A stretch of DNA of 64,000 nt, taken from NCBI GenBank assembly GCA_044221335.1, contig JBGAPI010000003.1, positions 1-64,000 on the forward strand. Reading direction: 5' to 3'. The DNA is from JBGAPI01 sp044221335 (GTDB lineage Bacteria; Pseudomonadota; Gammaproteobacteria; Xanthomonadales; Ahniellaceae). Positions within the stretch are counted from its first letter, which is position 1. Each line of letters begins with the position of its first letter. The notes below the pieces were generated by a model that was given only the letters and a program-made list of their open reading frames with translations, had not been told where the DNA came from and did no database searches. A program made the translations under genes and the position numbers. This document shows, piece by piece, positions 51,078 to 60,687 of this stretch.

Positions 51078-51083
51078 TAGAAT
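51078..51083 (+). promoter_or_regulatory. Candidate -10 element upstream of the PilZ gene
   Basis: TAGAAT (five of six consensus bases) within a locally AT-rich stretch (ATTTCAATAGAATGTTAAG), about 50 bp before the PilZ start. The -35 is not convincing. Upstream, 50907-51060 shows nothing recognisable. Confidence 0.35.
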
Positions 51084-51130
51084 GTTAAGCTCAAACACCC
51101 GTTGGCCAGCCTTCGGACGCCCGCCCCCTC

Positions 51131-51514
51131 GTGAACGCCGTGGTCAAGACCGCGAATCGACGCCAGTTCCAGCGCATCAGCCTGGAGGGTGACGTTCGCG
51201 TCTACTCGGAACGCGCGATGTGGACCACGCGACTGGTCGACATTTCCTTGCGCGGCGCCATGATCGAGCGCCCGGAAGGCTGGGACGGCCAGCGCGGTCG
51301 CACCCAGCGTCTCGACATCCGCCTCGGCAATTCGTTGACGATCAGCGCCAGCGCGAGCGTCGCGCATTGCTCCGACCGCCGCATCGGCTACCGCTTCGAT
51401 CGCCTCGATCTCACCAGCTTCACCCGCCTGCGCCGGCTGATCGAACTCAACCTCGGCGACAGCGACGAGTTCCAGCGCGAGCTCGGCGCGCTCGGCAACG
51501 TCCCTCGCCTGTAG
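51131..51514 (+). CDS. PilZ domain protein (c-di-GMP receptor candidate)
   Basis: A 127-residue protein consisting of a single PilZ domain. The c-di-GMP binding motifs are both present: RxxxR at Arg11-Arg15 (RRQFQR) and DxSxxG at Asp37-Gly42 (DISLRG). The expected effect is control of motility, secretion or polysaccharide output by binding c-di-GMP. GTG at 51131 is the start. It is a stand-alone gene; no cyclase or phosphodiesterase is adjacent. Confidence 0.88.
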   Translation: MNAVVKTANRRQFQRISLEGDVRVYSERAMWTTRLVDISLRGAMIERPEGWDGQRGRTQRLDIRLGNSLTISASASVAHCSDRRIGYRFDRLDLTSFTRLRRLIELNLGDSDEFQRELGALGNVPRL

Positions 51515-51777
51515 TTCGAAGGCAGTCCGCGCGCCGCAGTGACGACCGATCGCGCGTCGTGCGACTCGTGGTCTCCTCTCCGCGCAAGCAGCGAGACGTC
51601 TGAAGGAGCGGCGCCAGCTTCGACGTCGCATTCCCGCCTGCCCGGCACCTGGCGAACCACATCGTTCCGACGACCACGACTTCGGACGAAGGAATCGAGC
51701 GGCACTCACGGTCGGAGGCTGGCTACAATCCGGCCATACGCGCCACGCCGCCACGTTGCCGACCAGGAATCGCATCG

Positions 51778-53019
51778 ATGATCGACCTGATCGCCGCGCT
51801 GCTGACCCTGACCGCGGTCCTCGCCTACCTCAATCACCGGCTGCTCGGCCTGCCCTCGATCATCGGGGTGATGGCGATCGCGCTGGCGATCTCGCTGGCC
51901 GCCCTCGGCGCCGAGGCGCTCGGCTGGGGAGCTCCGAAGGCGCTGGTCGCGGGCTACCTCGCGGCCGTGGATTTCAACACGGTATTGATGCAGGGCATGC
52001 TGTCCGTGCTGCTGTTCGCCGGTGCGCTGCACGTCGACTTTGCCGAGCTGCGCGCGATGCGCTTGCCGATCGCCGTGCTGTCCATCGCCGCAACCACGCT
52101 GTCGACTCTCCTGGTCGCGTGCCTGTTGCGGCTGGTGCTGCCCTGGGCCGGGATCGACCTTGCCTTCGAATGGTGCCTCCTGTTCGGTGCGCTGATCTCG
52201 CCCACGGATCCGATCGCCGTGATGGGAATCCTGAAGATCGCCGGCGCGCCGCAGCCGCTCGCGACCACCATCGCGGGCGAATCGCTGTTCAACGACGGCG
52301 TCGGTGTCGTGCTGTTCGGACTCACCCTGGCCTTCCTCGCGAGCCCGGGAAGCCCGGACCTCGACGGCGGCATGATGGCGTTCGTGCGTGAGGCGCTCGG
52401 CGGCGTGTCCTTCGGCGCCGCGCTGGGCTATGTCACCTACCGGATGCTGAAAAGCATCGACAGCTACCAGGAGGAGGTGCTGCTGACCCTCGCCGCGGTG
52501 CTCGGCGGCTACGCGCTGGCGCACCGGCTGCACGTCTCGGGGCCGCTGGCGATGGTGGTGGCCGGCCTCTATGTCGGCCACCACGGCCGCAACAGCGCGA
52601 TGTCGGATATCACCCGACAGTACGTCGACCAGTTCTGGGAACTCGCCGACGCCATCCTCAACTGGCTGCTGTTCGTCCTGCTGGGGCTGGAGGCGCTGCT
52701 GCTGTCGTTCAAGCCGGCCGTGCTCGGCGGCGGCCTGCTCGCGGTGCTGGTGGTGCTCTCGGCGCGCTTCCTGTCGGTCATGCTGCCGCTCGGCCTGATG
52801 ACCCGCTGGATCGACCTGCCGCGCGGCTCGGTGCCGGTGCTGGTGTGGGGCGGTCTACGCGGCGGCATCTCCGTCGCGCTGGCTCTTTCGCTGCCGCCCG
52901 GCCCGGAGCGCGAACTATTGCTGGGACTCACCTATGTCGTGGTCTGCTTCTCGATCCTGGTGCAGGGACTGTCGATCGGGTGGGCGGTGAGGTCCTGGGT
53001 GAGGGGTGACCTGCCGTAG
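51778..53019 (+). CDS. NhaP-type Na+(K+)/H+ antiporter (CPA1 family)
   Basis: A 413-residue inner membrane transporter with about twelve predicted helices. CPA1 signatures are FGALISPTDPIAVMGILK (the Asp ion site) and AGESLFNDGVGVVLFG, with the late WGGLRGGISVALALSLP. It exchanges monovalent cations for protons and supports pH and salt tolerance. There is no large C-terminal regulatory domain. Upstream 51515-51777 holds no recognised gene. It converges with radA across a perfect inverted repeat. Confidence 0.93.
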   Translation: MIDLIAALLTLTAVLAYLNHRLLGLPSIIGVMAIALAISLAALGAEALGWGAPKALVAGYLAAVDFNTVLMQGMLSVLLFAGALHVDFAELRAMRLPIAVLSIAATTLSTLLVACLLRLVLPWAGIDLAFEWCLLFGALISPTDPIAVMGILKIAGAPQPLATTIAGESLFNDGVGVVLFGLTLAFLASPGSPDLDGGMMAFVREALGGVSFGAALGYVTYRMLKSIDSYQEEVLLTLAAVLGGYALAHRLHVSGPLAMVVAGLYVGHHGRNSAMSDITRQYVDQFWELADAILNWLLFVLLGLEALLLSFKPAVLGGGLLAVLVVLSARFLSVMLPLGLMTRWIDLPRGSVPVLVWGGLRGGISVALALSLPPGPERELLLGLTYVVVCFSILVQGLSIGWAVRSWVRGDLP

Positions 53020-53034
53020 TCGACGTCCCGCTTC

Positions 53035-53134
53035 CGTCATTGCGAGCGCAGCGAAGCAATCCAGTGCCGTTGAGCGTCGGCATTCAACGTCAAGAGCAAA
53101 GGCACTGGATTGCTTCGCTGCGCTCGCAATGACG
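53035..53134. repeat. Perfect 34-bp inverted repeat element between nhaP-type gene and radA
   Basis: Arms 53035-53068 and 53101-53134 are exact reverse complements, beginning CGTCATTGCGAGCGCAGCGA and ending CCAGTGCC, with a 32-bp centre. The sequence type CATTGCGAGCGCAGCGAAGC is a dispersed repeat in many bacterial genomes. A degenerate copy lies at 26503-26597. Placed between convergent genes, it can also act as a terminator on both strands. Confidence 0.8.
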
Positions 53135-53142
53135 AGGACCGG

Positions 53143-54504
<1,362 letters not shown>

Positions 54505-54542
54505 TGTTCGGGAGTCGGAGGATGAGCATCGCGAGCGTCGTA

Positions 54543-54698
54543 GGGTGCGCCTTGGCGCACCGGTTCTACAACCTGATCGAAGGTACGGTGCCCGCGTCGC
54601 AGTCGATGAGACCGTGGGGGCGGCGCGAGCCGCGAAGTCTGAGGCGCGCAAGCCCCGACCGCGCGGGATGGACGAAGCGCCGCGATCGGGGCTTGCGC
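54543..54698. repeat. Two palindromic repeats between radA and alr
   Basis: GGTGCGCC-TT-GGCGCACC (54544-54561) is the same type as the one at 42778. Further on, GCGCAAGCCCCGA (54646-54658) pairs exactly with TCGGGGCTTGCGC (54686-54698), and GGGGCGGCGCGAGCCGCGAA precedes it, giving a nested GTAGGAGCGGC-type unit like that at 39991. No gene is seen in this 215-bp gap. Confidence 0.6.
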
Positions 54699-54719
54699 TC
54701 CTCCCACAACAAAACCGTC

Positions 54720-55802
54720 CTACGCATCGTCGTCGACGAACAGCACGCGCCGGGTCACGCCGCAGATCAGGTCATATCCGATCGTCCCAGCCGCCGCCGC
54801 AACGCGTTCGACCGGCAGCTCCGGGCCCCACAGCAGCACCTTGCTGCCCACGCGGGCCGACGGTACGCGGCCGACGTCGACGGCGACGAGGTCCATCGAC
54901 ACCCGGCCGAGCACCGGGGCCGCGTGGCCGTCGATGTGCACCACGCTGGCGGGCCCGGCGTGCCGCGGATAGCCGTCGCCGTAGCCGATCGCGGCGATGC
55001 CGACCTCCATGTCGGTCGGACACTCGAAGCTGCCCGCATAGCCGATGCGCTCGCCGCGGGCGACCTGCTTGATCGAGATCAGACGCGTCGCGAGGCTCAT
55101 CGCCGGACGGAAGCCGAGGTCGGTGCCGACGCGATCGGCGAAGGCCGACACCCCATACAGCAGGCCGCCGACCCGCACCCAGTCGGCGTGCGCCGCCGGG
55201 AAGGCGACGAGGCCCGCGGAGTTGGCCAGCGAGCGCTCGCCACCGCGACCCGCGGTGGCGCGTTCGAAGGCCGCGATCTGCGCGGCGGTGATCGGCTTTT
55301 CGGGCTCGTCGGAGGCGGCGAAGTGGGTCATCCAGGCGACCCGTCCGGCCAGCGCCGGCAGCGCGGCGAGGCGCTCCGCGACGGACGGGATCTCGTCCGG
55401 ATCGAAGCCCAGGCGATGCATGCCGGTGTCGATCTTCACCCACACCGACAGCGGCTGCGGATCGTCGTCGCGCTCCAGCAGATCGACCTGCTCGCGGTGG
55501 TGGATCACCGGCTCGAGCTTCAGGCGCCGCGCGGCGGCGAGCTCGCCGGCCTCGTGCACGCCCGACAGCACCACGATGCGTTGCCGCGCGCCGGCGGCGC
55601 GCAGGCGCTGCCCGTCCTGCACCGAGGCCACGCCGAAGGCATCGGCATCGCGCAGCGCGCGGTAGGCGCGCTCGAGACCGTGGCCATAGGCGTCGGCCTT
55701 CACCACCGCCATCACCCGACTGCGGCCGGCGAGCGAGCGAGCGCGCTCGAGGTTGTGCCGGAGGGCGCCGAGGTGGATGGTCGCCGTCGCCGCCCGGCTC
55801 AT
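54720..55802 (-). CDS. alr: Alanine racemase
   Basis: A PLP enzyme making D-alanine for peptidoglycan. The 360-residue protein has the PLP lysine Lys35 in MAVVKADAYGHG, KIDTGMHRLGF, GLLYGVSAF, the catalytic Tyr region RIGYAGSFE and GRVSMDLVAVDV. The ATG at 55802 overlaps the dnaB stop codon (ATGA), so translation is coupled. All core motifs are intact. Confidence 0.96.
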   Translation of the reverse strand: MSRAATATIHLGALRHNLERARSLAGRSRVMAVVKADAYGHGLERAYRALRDADAFGVASVQDGQRLRAAGARQRIVVLSGVHEAGELAAARRLKLEPVIHHREQVDLLERDDDPQPLSVWVKIDTGMHRLGFDPDEIPSVAERLAALPALAGRVAWMTHFAASDEPEKPITAAQIAAFERATAGRGGERSLANSAGLVAFPAAHADWVRVGGLLYGVSAFADRVGTDLGFRPAMSLATRLISIKQVARGERIGYAGSFECPTDMEVGIAAIGYGDGYPRHAGPASVVHIDGHAAPVLGRVSMDLVAVDVGRVPSARVGSKVLLWGPELPVERVAAAAGTIGYDLICGVTRRVLFVDDDA

Positions 55803-57193
55803 CGGGCGTAGCCGCCGTAGTCGTCGGCGGCGAGGTTGTCGAAGCGGGTGAACTGGCCGTTGAAGGCCAGCTTCACCGTGCCGGTCGGGCCGTTGCGCTG
55901 CTTGCCGATGATGATCTCGGCGATGCCCTTCTCGGTCGATTCCTTGTTGTAGTACTCGTCGCGGTAGATGAAGACGATGACGTCGGCGTCCTGCTCGATT
56001 GCTCCCGATTCTCTCAAATCGGCCATCACAGGGCGCTTGTCGGTCCGCGTTTCCAGCGAGCGGTTCAGCTGCGACAGCGCGACCACCGGCACGTGCAGCT
56101 CCTTCGCCAGCGCCTTGAGACTCCGCGAGATCTCCGAGATCTCGGTCGCGCGGTTCTCGCTGTTGCCGGGAACCTGCATCAGCTGCAGGTAGTCGATCAC
56201 GATGATCCCGAGATCGTGCTCGCGCTTCAGGCGACGCGCGCGGGCGCGCAGTTCCATCGGTGACAGTGCCGGGGTGTCGTCGATGAAGATCTTCGCTTCG
56301 GCGAGCATCGTCGTCGCGGAGGTGACGCGCGGCCACTCGTGGTCCTCGAGCTCGCCGGTGCGCAGGTGTTGCTGGTTGATCCGGCCCAGCGACGAGATCA
56401 AGCGGAACGCCAGCTGGGACGCCGACATTTCCATCGAGAACACCGCCGCGGCCTTGCCGGTCTTGATCGCGGAATACTCCGCAAAGTTCAGGCAAAGACT
56501 TGTCTTGCCCATGGCCGGCCTGGCCGCGACGATGATCAGATCGGAGGGCTGCAGGCCGGCCGTCATGTGGTCGAAGTCGGTGAAGCCGGTCGGCAGGCCG
56601 GTGACCGCCGACTTGTTGGCATAGCGCTCGTGCAGCTGCTCGATCGCGTCCTTCAGCGCGTGGCGCATCGCGACGAAGCCCTGGCGCCCGCGGTTGCCGG
56701 CCTCGCTGATCCGGAAGATGCGCTGCTCGGCGACCTCGACCAGCTCGCGCACCGCGCGACCTTCCGGCCGGAAGGCCTCGCCCGCGATCTCGGTACCGGC
56801 GTCGATCAGCTGCCGCAGCACCGACTTCTCGCGCACGATGTCGGCGTACGCGGCGATGTTGGCGGCCGACGGCGTGGTGTTGGCGAGCTCCAGCACGTAG
56901 CCGGAACCGCCGACCTGCTGGGCGATGCCGAGCGCCTCGAAGCGCTCGACCAGGGTCACGGCGTCGGCCGGGACGTTCTTCTCTGTCAGCTCGGAGATGG
57001 TGCGGAAGATCAGCTGGTGGTCGCGGCGGTAGAAGTCGGCCTCGGTGATCTTGTCGGCGATCTTGTCGAAGGCCTGCGACGACAGCATCAGGCCGCCGAG
57101 CACCGCCTGCTCGGCCTCCAGCGAGTGCGGAGGCACGCGCAGCGCCTGGGCGGCACGGTCGTCGGATTCCGGGTAGTCGTCGGGATTGATCAT
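55799..57193 (-). CDS. dnaB: Replicative DNA helicase DnaB
   Basis: DnaB is the hexameric helicase of the replication fork. The 464-residue protein has the N-terminal primase-interacting domain (PPHSLEAEQAVLGGLMLSSQ), a linker helix and the RecA-like domain with Walker A ARPAMGKT at 224-231, VFSMEMSASQLAFRL and DYLQLM, plus SRSLKALAKEL and QLNRSLETR. No intein is present. It heads dnaB-alr-radA. The ATG at 57193 begins MINPDDYPESDD. Confidence 0.97.
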   Translation of the reverse strand: MINPDDYPESDDRAAQALRVPPHSLEAEQAVLGGLMLSSQAFDKIADKITEADFYRRDHQLIFRTISELTEKNVPADAVTLVERFEALGIAQQVGGSGYVLELANTTPSAANIAAYADIVREKSVLRQLIDAGTEIAGEAFRPEGRAVRELVEVAEQRIFRISEAGNRGRQGFVAMRHALKDAIEQLHERYANKSAVTGLPTGFTDFDHMTAGLQPSDLIIVAARPAMGKTSLCLNFAEYSAIKTGKAAAVFSMEMSASQLAFRLISSLGRINQQHLRTGELEDHEWPRVTSATTMLAEAKIFIDDTPALSPMELRARARRLKREHDLGIIVIDYLQLMQVPGNSENRATEISEISRSLKALAKELHVPVVALSQLNRSLETRTDKRPVMADLRESGAIEQDADVIVFIYRDEYYNKESTEKGIAEIIIGKQRNGPTGTVKLAFNGQFTRFDNLAADDYGGYAR

Positions 57194-57403
57194 GGTTTGG
57201 CAAGCGTCGGAATCGGCGAGGCGGAGGGAACGGACGGAAGTCCCGCGGTCGACACGATCGCGGTAGCGCGATCCGCGCTCCAGGGTCGTTCATTTTACCG
57301 GATGAGACCGCACGATCGTGGCCGCCGGCGGGCGAAGCGCGGGCACCGCGCTTGCCGCGGCCCAGCCGACCCGACCATACTTCCGGGACCCGAGGAGAAT
57401 CCG

Positions 57404-57676
57404 ATGTTCACCATCGAAGTGCGCCACAAGGTCGAGGATTTCGCCGAGTGGAAGAAGACCTTCGACGCCGCCATCGACGTGCGCCGCGCCGCCGGGGAGA
57501 AGGCCTGCCGGATCTACAAGGTGCACGGCTCCGACGACGACGTGGTGGTGTCGCTGGACTGGGATTCGCTGGAGCGCGCCCGCGCCTTCATGAGCTCGCC
57601 ACGGCTGATGGAAGCCATGGCCCGCGCCGGCGTGCGCGAACTGCCGCACATGCTGATCCTCGAACGCCACGATTGA
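57404..57676 (+). CDS. ABM-like small dimeric alpha-beta barrel protein
   Basis: A 90-residue protein, MFTIEVRHKVEDFAEWKKTF, with VVVSLDWDSLERARAFMSSP and the end ELPHMLILERHD. The layout is that of antibiotic biosynthesis monooxygenase-like or EthD-like small barrels; no cofactor site is evident. GAGGAG lies six bases before the ATG. It is divergent from dnaB (210-bp gap) and is followed at once by a repeat doublet. It is distinct in sequence from the ABM-like gene at 7511. Confidence 0.75.
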   Translation: MFTIEVRHKVEDFAEWKKTFDAAIDVRRAAGEKACRIYKVHGSDDDVVVSLDWDSLERARAFMSSPRLMEAMARAGVRELPHMLILERHD

Positions 57677-57740
57677 AGGCAGGGCGGCCATTGGCCGCCG
57701 TTGCGAGGCGCTTGGCGATGGCGGGCAGTGCCCGCCCTAC
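57677..57740. repeat. REP family A doublet
   Basis: Two family A units face each other: on the minus strand GCGCCTCGCAACGGCGGCCA continuing ATGGCCGCCCTGCC, and on the plus strand GGCGATGGCGGGCAGTGCCC continuing GCCCTAC. They share the CGCCTC/GAGGCG centre. The doublet fills the whole space between two convergent genes, the arrangement known as a BIME in other species. Confidence 0.65.
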
Positions 57741-57744
57741 TTTC

Positions 57745-58932
57745 CTACTCGAAGCCGTCGACGAACAGCACTCCGGTGGGGACAACCGTCCGCACGCAGT
57801 CGTAGGTCTCCGCGATTCGCGGCCCGGTGTCGAGCACCGCGAAATCGCTGACGTTGACCTTCAGAGCGCCGGGCGTCTGGTCGAAGATCCGTGCGCCGCC
57901 GTTGTTCGGGTCCATGCCGAGTTCCGCCCACTTGTGGGTGTTGTAGCGGTCGTCCTCGGCGGTCAGCGCGATGTTGCCGCCGTCGGCCAGAACCATGCCG
58001 TATTTCTGCAGCGTCCTGAGGATCACCTGGGCCGCGGCGTTGTAGCCGGCGAACGGGAAATCGGCGCGCAGCCTCAGACGGGCGCCGTAGGGAACGGTAT
58101 TCACCGGGCCGCTCGGGGCGCCGGCGTGGTTCCCGGGATGCACATAGAGCTTGCCGCCGCTGCCGCCGAGGCTGGGATCGTTGGCCATCCGCGGATTGGG
58201 CAGGATGAAGCGGATCGCATGGCCGAGGTGGCGGTCGGCGGGATTGGGCTGCTGGGTCGCGGCGTAGACGTCGTCGGCGCTGAACAGCAGCGCGGCGATC
58301 GGAAATCCGGCGGCGTCCGCGCTGGTGCAGTGCTCGCCGCGGCCCTGCGGCGGATAGGTGTAGCTCAAGTCCCACGTGGCGAGGCAGAAGGCCTCGATCT
58401 GGTTGTTCGGCAGCAGGTTGGCGTTGTAGGCCTCGTAGAGGATGTTGCCCTTCTGCACCAGCAGATGGCAGTCGGCGCAGGTGGGATTGTTCGGGTCGTC
58501 GTCGTCGCAGTAGTTGTCGCAGTGGTAGTCGTTGGTGAGGCTGCCTTCGATGTTGCCGACGGCCGGCAGCGGCATGGTGGTGCCGGGATCCTCGCAGTCG
58601 GTGTAGTAGTAGTCCTGGTAGCCCTGGTGGATGGCGATCGCGCGCATCGGATCGCTGTCGGAGGCCTGCAGCACGACGATCGAGAAATCGATCTGCAGGC
58701 GGTTGCCTCCGCCCCAGCCGCCGAGGCCGGTCAGCGTGCTGATCATCGTCGCCGAGGGGACGTTGGGCGCGGCGGAGATCGGCGCGCTGCTGATGTCCTG
58801 GTTCCAGACGGCACCGGCAGGAAAGCGGGGAAGGCTGGCGGCACCGGACGGACCCGACGCAACGAGCCCGAGGAGCGCGAGGCCGCTACCCGCGAACACG
58901 CGGCCGAGGCCGCGACAACGAAGCTTGGTCAT
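57745..58932 (-). CDS. Secreted conserved hypothetical protein with C-terminal LFVDGFE motif
   Basis: A 395-residue exported protein with a signal peptide (GLALLGLVASGPSGAA). Motifs such as VWNQDISSAPISAAPNVPSA, NILYEAYNANL, CTSADAAGFPIAALLFS, HAIRFILPNPR and ILRTLQKYGMVLADGGN recall an unnamed family of secreted bacterial proteins with unknown function. A Cys/Asp-rich insertion (CDNYCDDDDPNNPTCADCH) lies about residue 140-160. The last residues are GVLFVDGFE. AGGGGG precedes the ATG at 58932. No enzyme activity can be assigned. Confidence 0.75.
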   Translation of the reverse strand: MTKLRCRGLGRVFAGSGLALLGLVASGPSGAASLPRFPAGAVWNQDISSAPISAAPNVPSATMISTLTGLGGWGGGNRLQIDFSIVVLQASDSDPMRAIAIHQGYQDYYYTDCEDPGTTMPLPAVGNIEGSLTNDYHCDNYCDDDDPNNPTCADCHLLVQKGNILYEAYNANLLPNNQIEAFCLATWDLSYTYPPQGRGEHCTSADAAGFPIAALLFSADDVYAATQQPNPADRHLGHAIRFILPNPRMANDPSLGGSGGKLYVHPGNHAGAPSGPVNTVPYGARLRLRADFPFAGYNAAAQVILRTLQKYGMVLADGGNIALTAEDDRYNTHKWAELGMDPNNGGARIFDQTPGALKVNVSDFAVLDTGPRIAETYDCVRTVVPTGVLFVDGFE

Positions 58933-59080
58933 GACATCCCCCTGGGACGCGACCGTGGCAGCAGCCGTGGCACGATACCGCGAAGGGCGGCGCAATTCCC
59001 GTGTCCATGGAGTCGAACGAACTGCGGGGGCCGGTCGAACAGCGTTACCACGACCGTGCCCCGCGCCCCGCTCCCACCCT

Positions 59081-59731
59081 CTACCAGACGAGATCGCTCG
59101 GCACGCCGTCGTCTCCCGCGGCGAGTTCGCCCGGTTCGTGCAGGACGGCGACCACCGACGGGAACAGCTCGCGCACGGCGACCGCGAGTTCGCGCGTCAC
59201 CAGCAGGAAGCGGCCGTCGTGCTGGACCACGCCGAGATCGCCGGCGTTCAGCGCCGCGAGCTGGTCCGCCCGGACGTAGATGCGGCGGATCTTGCCGGTG
59301 TACTCGAAATTGCGGGCGATCTCGGCGGCGGCATCGTTCTGCGCCTTGCCGTCGAGCAGCGCGGTGAGCTTCAACTTGCGCTCGGCCTTCTCGCGCTTGC
59401 GCTGCTCGGCGGCGCGCTGTTCGGCCTCGCGCTCCGTGCGCTCGGCGTTGGCACGCAGCGCGTAGGCGCGGGCAAGATCGATCTCTTCCTGGCTGCGCGG
59501 GCGCGGCGGACCCGACTTGCGGGGCTCTGCCGGCTTGCCCTTCGGCGGCCCGCCGTGAGGCGTGTGCCTGCCGCCGGCCGGGTGCGGCGGACGACCCTGC
59601 GGGCGCGCGGCGGCGCCGGGCTTGCCGCCGCCCTCGTGGCGCGACGGTCGATTCTGCGAGGGTGCCGGCGCGGCCGGCTTCGAGGGCTTGAGGCCCGCGG
59701 CCAGCAACTGGTCGCGTAGGGAATTGCTCAT
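59081..59731 (-). CDS. DUF2058 family protein (YaiL-like)
   Basis: A 216-residue cytoplasmic protein. It begins MSNSLRDQLLAAGLKPSK, as the family does, then has a Pro/Gly/Arg-rich disordered stretch (about 20-78), a charged helix (EAEQRAAEQRKREKAERKLK) and a conserved C-terminal domain (FEYTGKIRRIYVRADQLAAL, GRFLLVTRELAVAVRELFP). Members are annotated as nucleoprotein/polynucleotide-associated; the role is unknown. The disordered stretch is longer than usual. Confidence 0.85.
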   Translation of the reverse strand: MSNSLRDQLLAAGLKPSKPAAPAPSQNRPSRHEGGGKPGAAARPQGRPPHPAGGRHTPHGGPPKGKPAEPRKSGPPRPRSQEEIDLARAYALRANAERTEREAEQRAAEQRKREKAERKLKLTALLDGKAQNDAAAEIARNFEYTGKIRRIYVRADQLAALNAGDLGVVQHDGRFLLVTRELAVAVRELFPSVVAVLHEPGELAAGDDGVPSDLVW

Positions 59732-59740
59732 GCGCTTCGG

Positions 59741-59953
59741 TCAGTAGTGGGGCGGAGGCGGCTCGTCGCGGACGTCGGCACCGGAGCCGACCCTGAGGTC
59801 GGCGACGCTGTCGCGCAACTGCTTCAGCTCGCGCGTGAGGCGATCGACGTCGCGCTGCAACGAGGCGACGATGCCGTTGAGGCTGCCCACCAGGTCGTCC
59901 TGGAACGCCAGGCGAACCTCCAGTTCCTCGATTCGTCGTTCGTTGCTGCTCAT
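59741..59953 (-). CDS. slyX: SlyX family protein
   Basis: A 70-residue coiled-coil protein: MSSNERRIEELEVRLAFQDD, heptads through VASLQRDVDRLTRELKQLRD, and the family-typical end DEPPPPHY. Function is unknown. It lies 9 bp before the DUF2058 gene and just after the exopolysaccharide genes on the same strand. Confidence 0.88.
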   Translation of the reverse strand: MSSNERRIEELEVRLAFQDDLVGSLNGIVASLQRDVDRLTRELKQLRDSVADLRVGSGADVRDEPPPPHY

Positions 59954-59985
59954 CGCGCCGATGCGGTGCCGCGGGGGTGGCGATG

Positions 59986-60687
59986 CTAGCGCGGGGCGGG
60001 CGCGGGGGACAGCCAGCCGAGCGTCGTGCAGCGTTCCCGGGCCTCGTGCGGCAGCGAGGCGAGCGCGCACAGCCACTCCGCCTCGTCGTGGCGATCGGCG
60101 ATGTCGACCCAGCGGCCGCCGTAGACCAGCATCAGCCGCGGCAGCAGGGTCTCGAGCTGGCCGCGCAGCGGCTCGGCGAGACGACTGCCGTGGATCAGCC
60201 GCAGCATCCCCAGGTCCTCGCGGATGCGCCGCTCGTTCGGCCCCAGCCGCAGCGCGGCGGCGATCGCGTCGCGCCACTCGTCGTCGAACTGGCCCGCTGC
60301 GGACTTCGCCAGCACCAGGCCGTCATGACCGTAAGGCCAGTCCGGGCGCAGCCGGACGGCATTCCGGAACGAGGCGACGGCGGCCTCGTTCAGCCGAACC
60401 GCCTCCAGGACCGGCGTTTTCGGATGCGCGGCCGCGAGCAGCGCCGCGCGACCATGCAGTTCCTGCCACTGGCCGTCGGCGGGATCTCGGTCCCGCAACG
60501 CGGCGGCTTCCGCCACCAGCGCGCGCAATCGCTCGGCACTGAAGTCGCGCGGACGGGTGGCAGCGGCGACGACCCCGTCCTGCAGCGGTTTCGCCTCCAT
60601 GGCGGCGAGCGCGATGCCCGGCGTGCGCCAGGCCAGGCCGACTGCGGCTGTCAGCAGGACCGCCGGCAGCAGCCAGCGCGGGGTCAC
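59986..60687 (-). CDS. Membrane-anchored TPR-like protein of the exopolysaccharide operon
   Basis: A 233-residue protein with an N-terminal signal anchor (WLLPAVLLTAAVGLAW) and helical repeat-like segments (VRLNEAAVASFRNAVRLRPD, DAIAAALRLGPNERRIREDL), suggesting TPR-type scaffolding in the periplasm. Its ATG overlaps the stop codon of the CpsB-type phosphatase gene by 4 bp, so it belongs to the polysaccharide operon. It resembles uncharacterised proteins of Vps-type polysaccharide clusters, but no name can be given safely. Confidence 0.7.
   Translation of the reverse strand: MTPRWLLPAVLLTAAVGLAWRTPGIALAAMEAKPLQDGVVAAATRPRDFSAERLRALVAEAAALRDRDPADGQWQELHGRAALLAAAHPKTPVLEAVRLNEAAVASFRNAVRLRPDWPYGHDGLVLAKSAAGQFDDEWRDAIAAALRLGPNERRIREDLGMLRLIHGSRLAEPLRGQLETLLPRLMLVYGGRWVDIADRHDEAEWLCALASLPHEARERCTTLGWLSPAPAPR

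Noticed and set aside
58468..58485. CxxCH as a cytochrome c heme site in the protein at 57745
   Set aside because: Only one such triplet, embedded in a Cys/Asp-rich insertion, without a heme ligand context or cytochrome-like helices.
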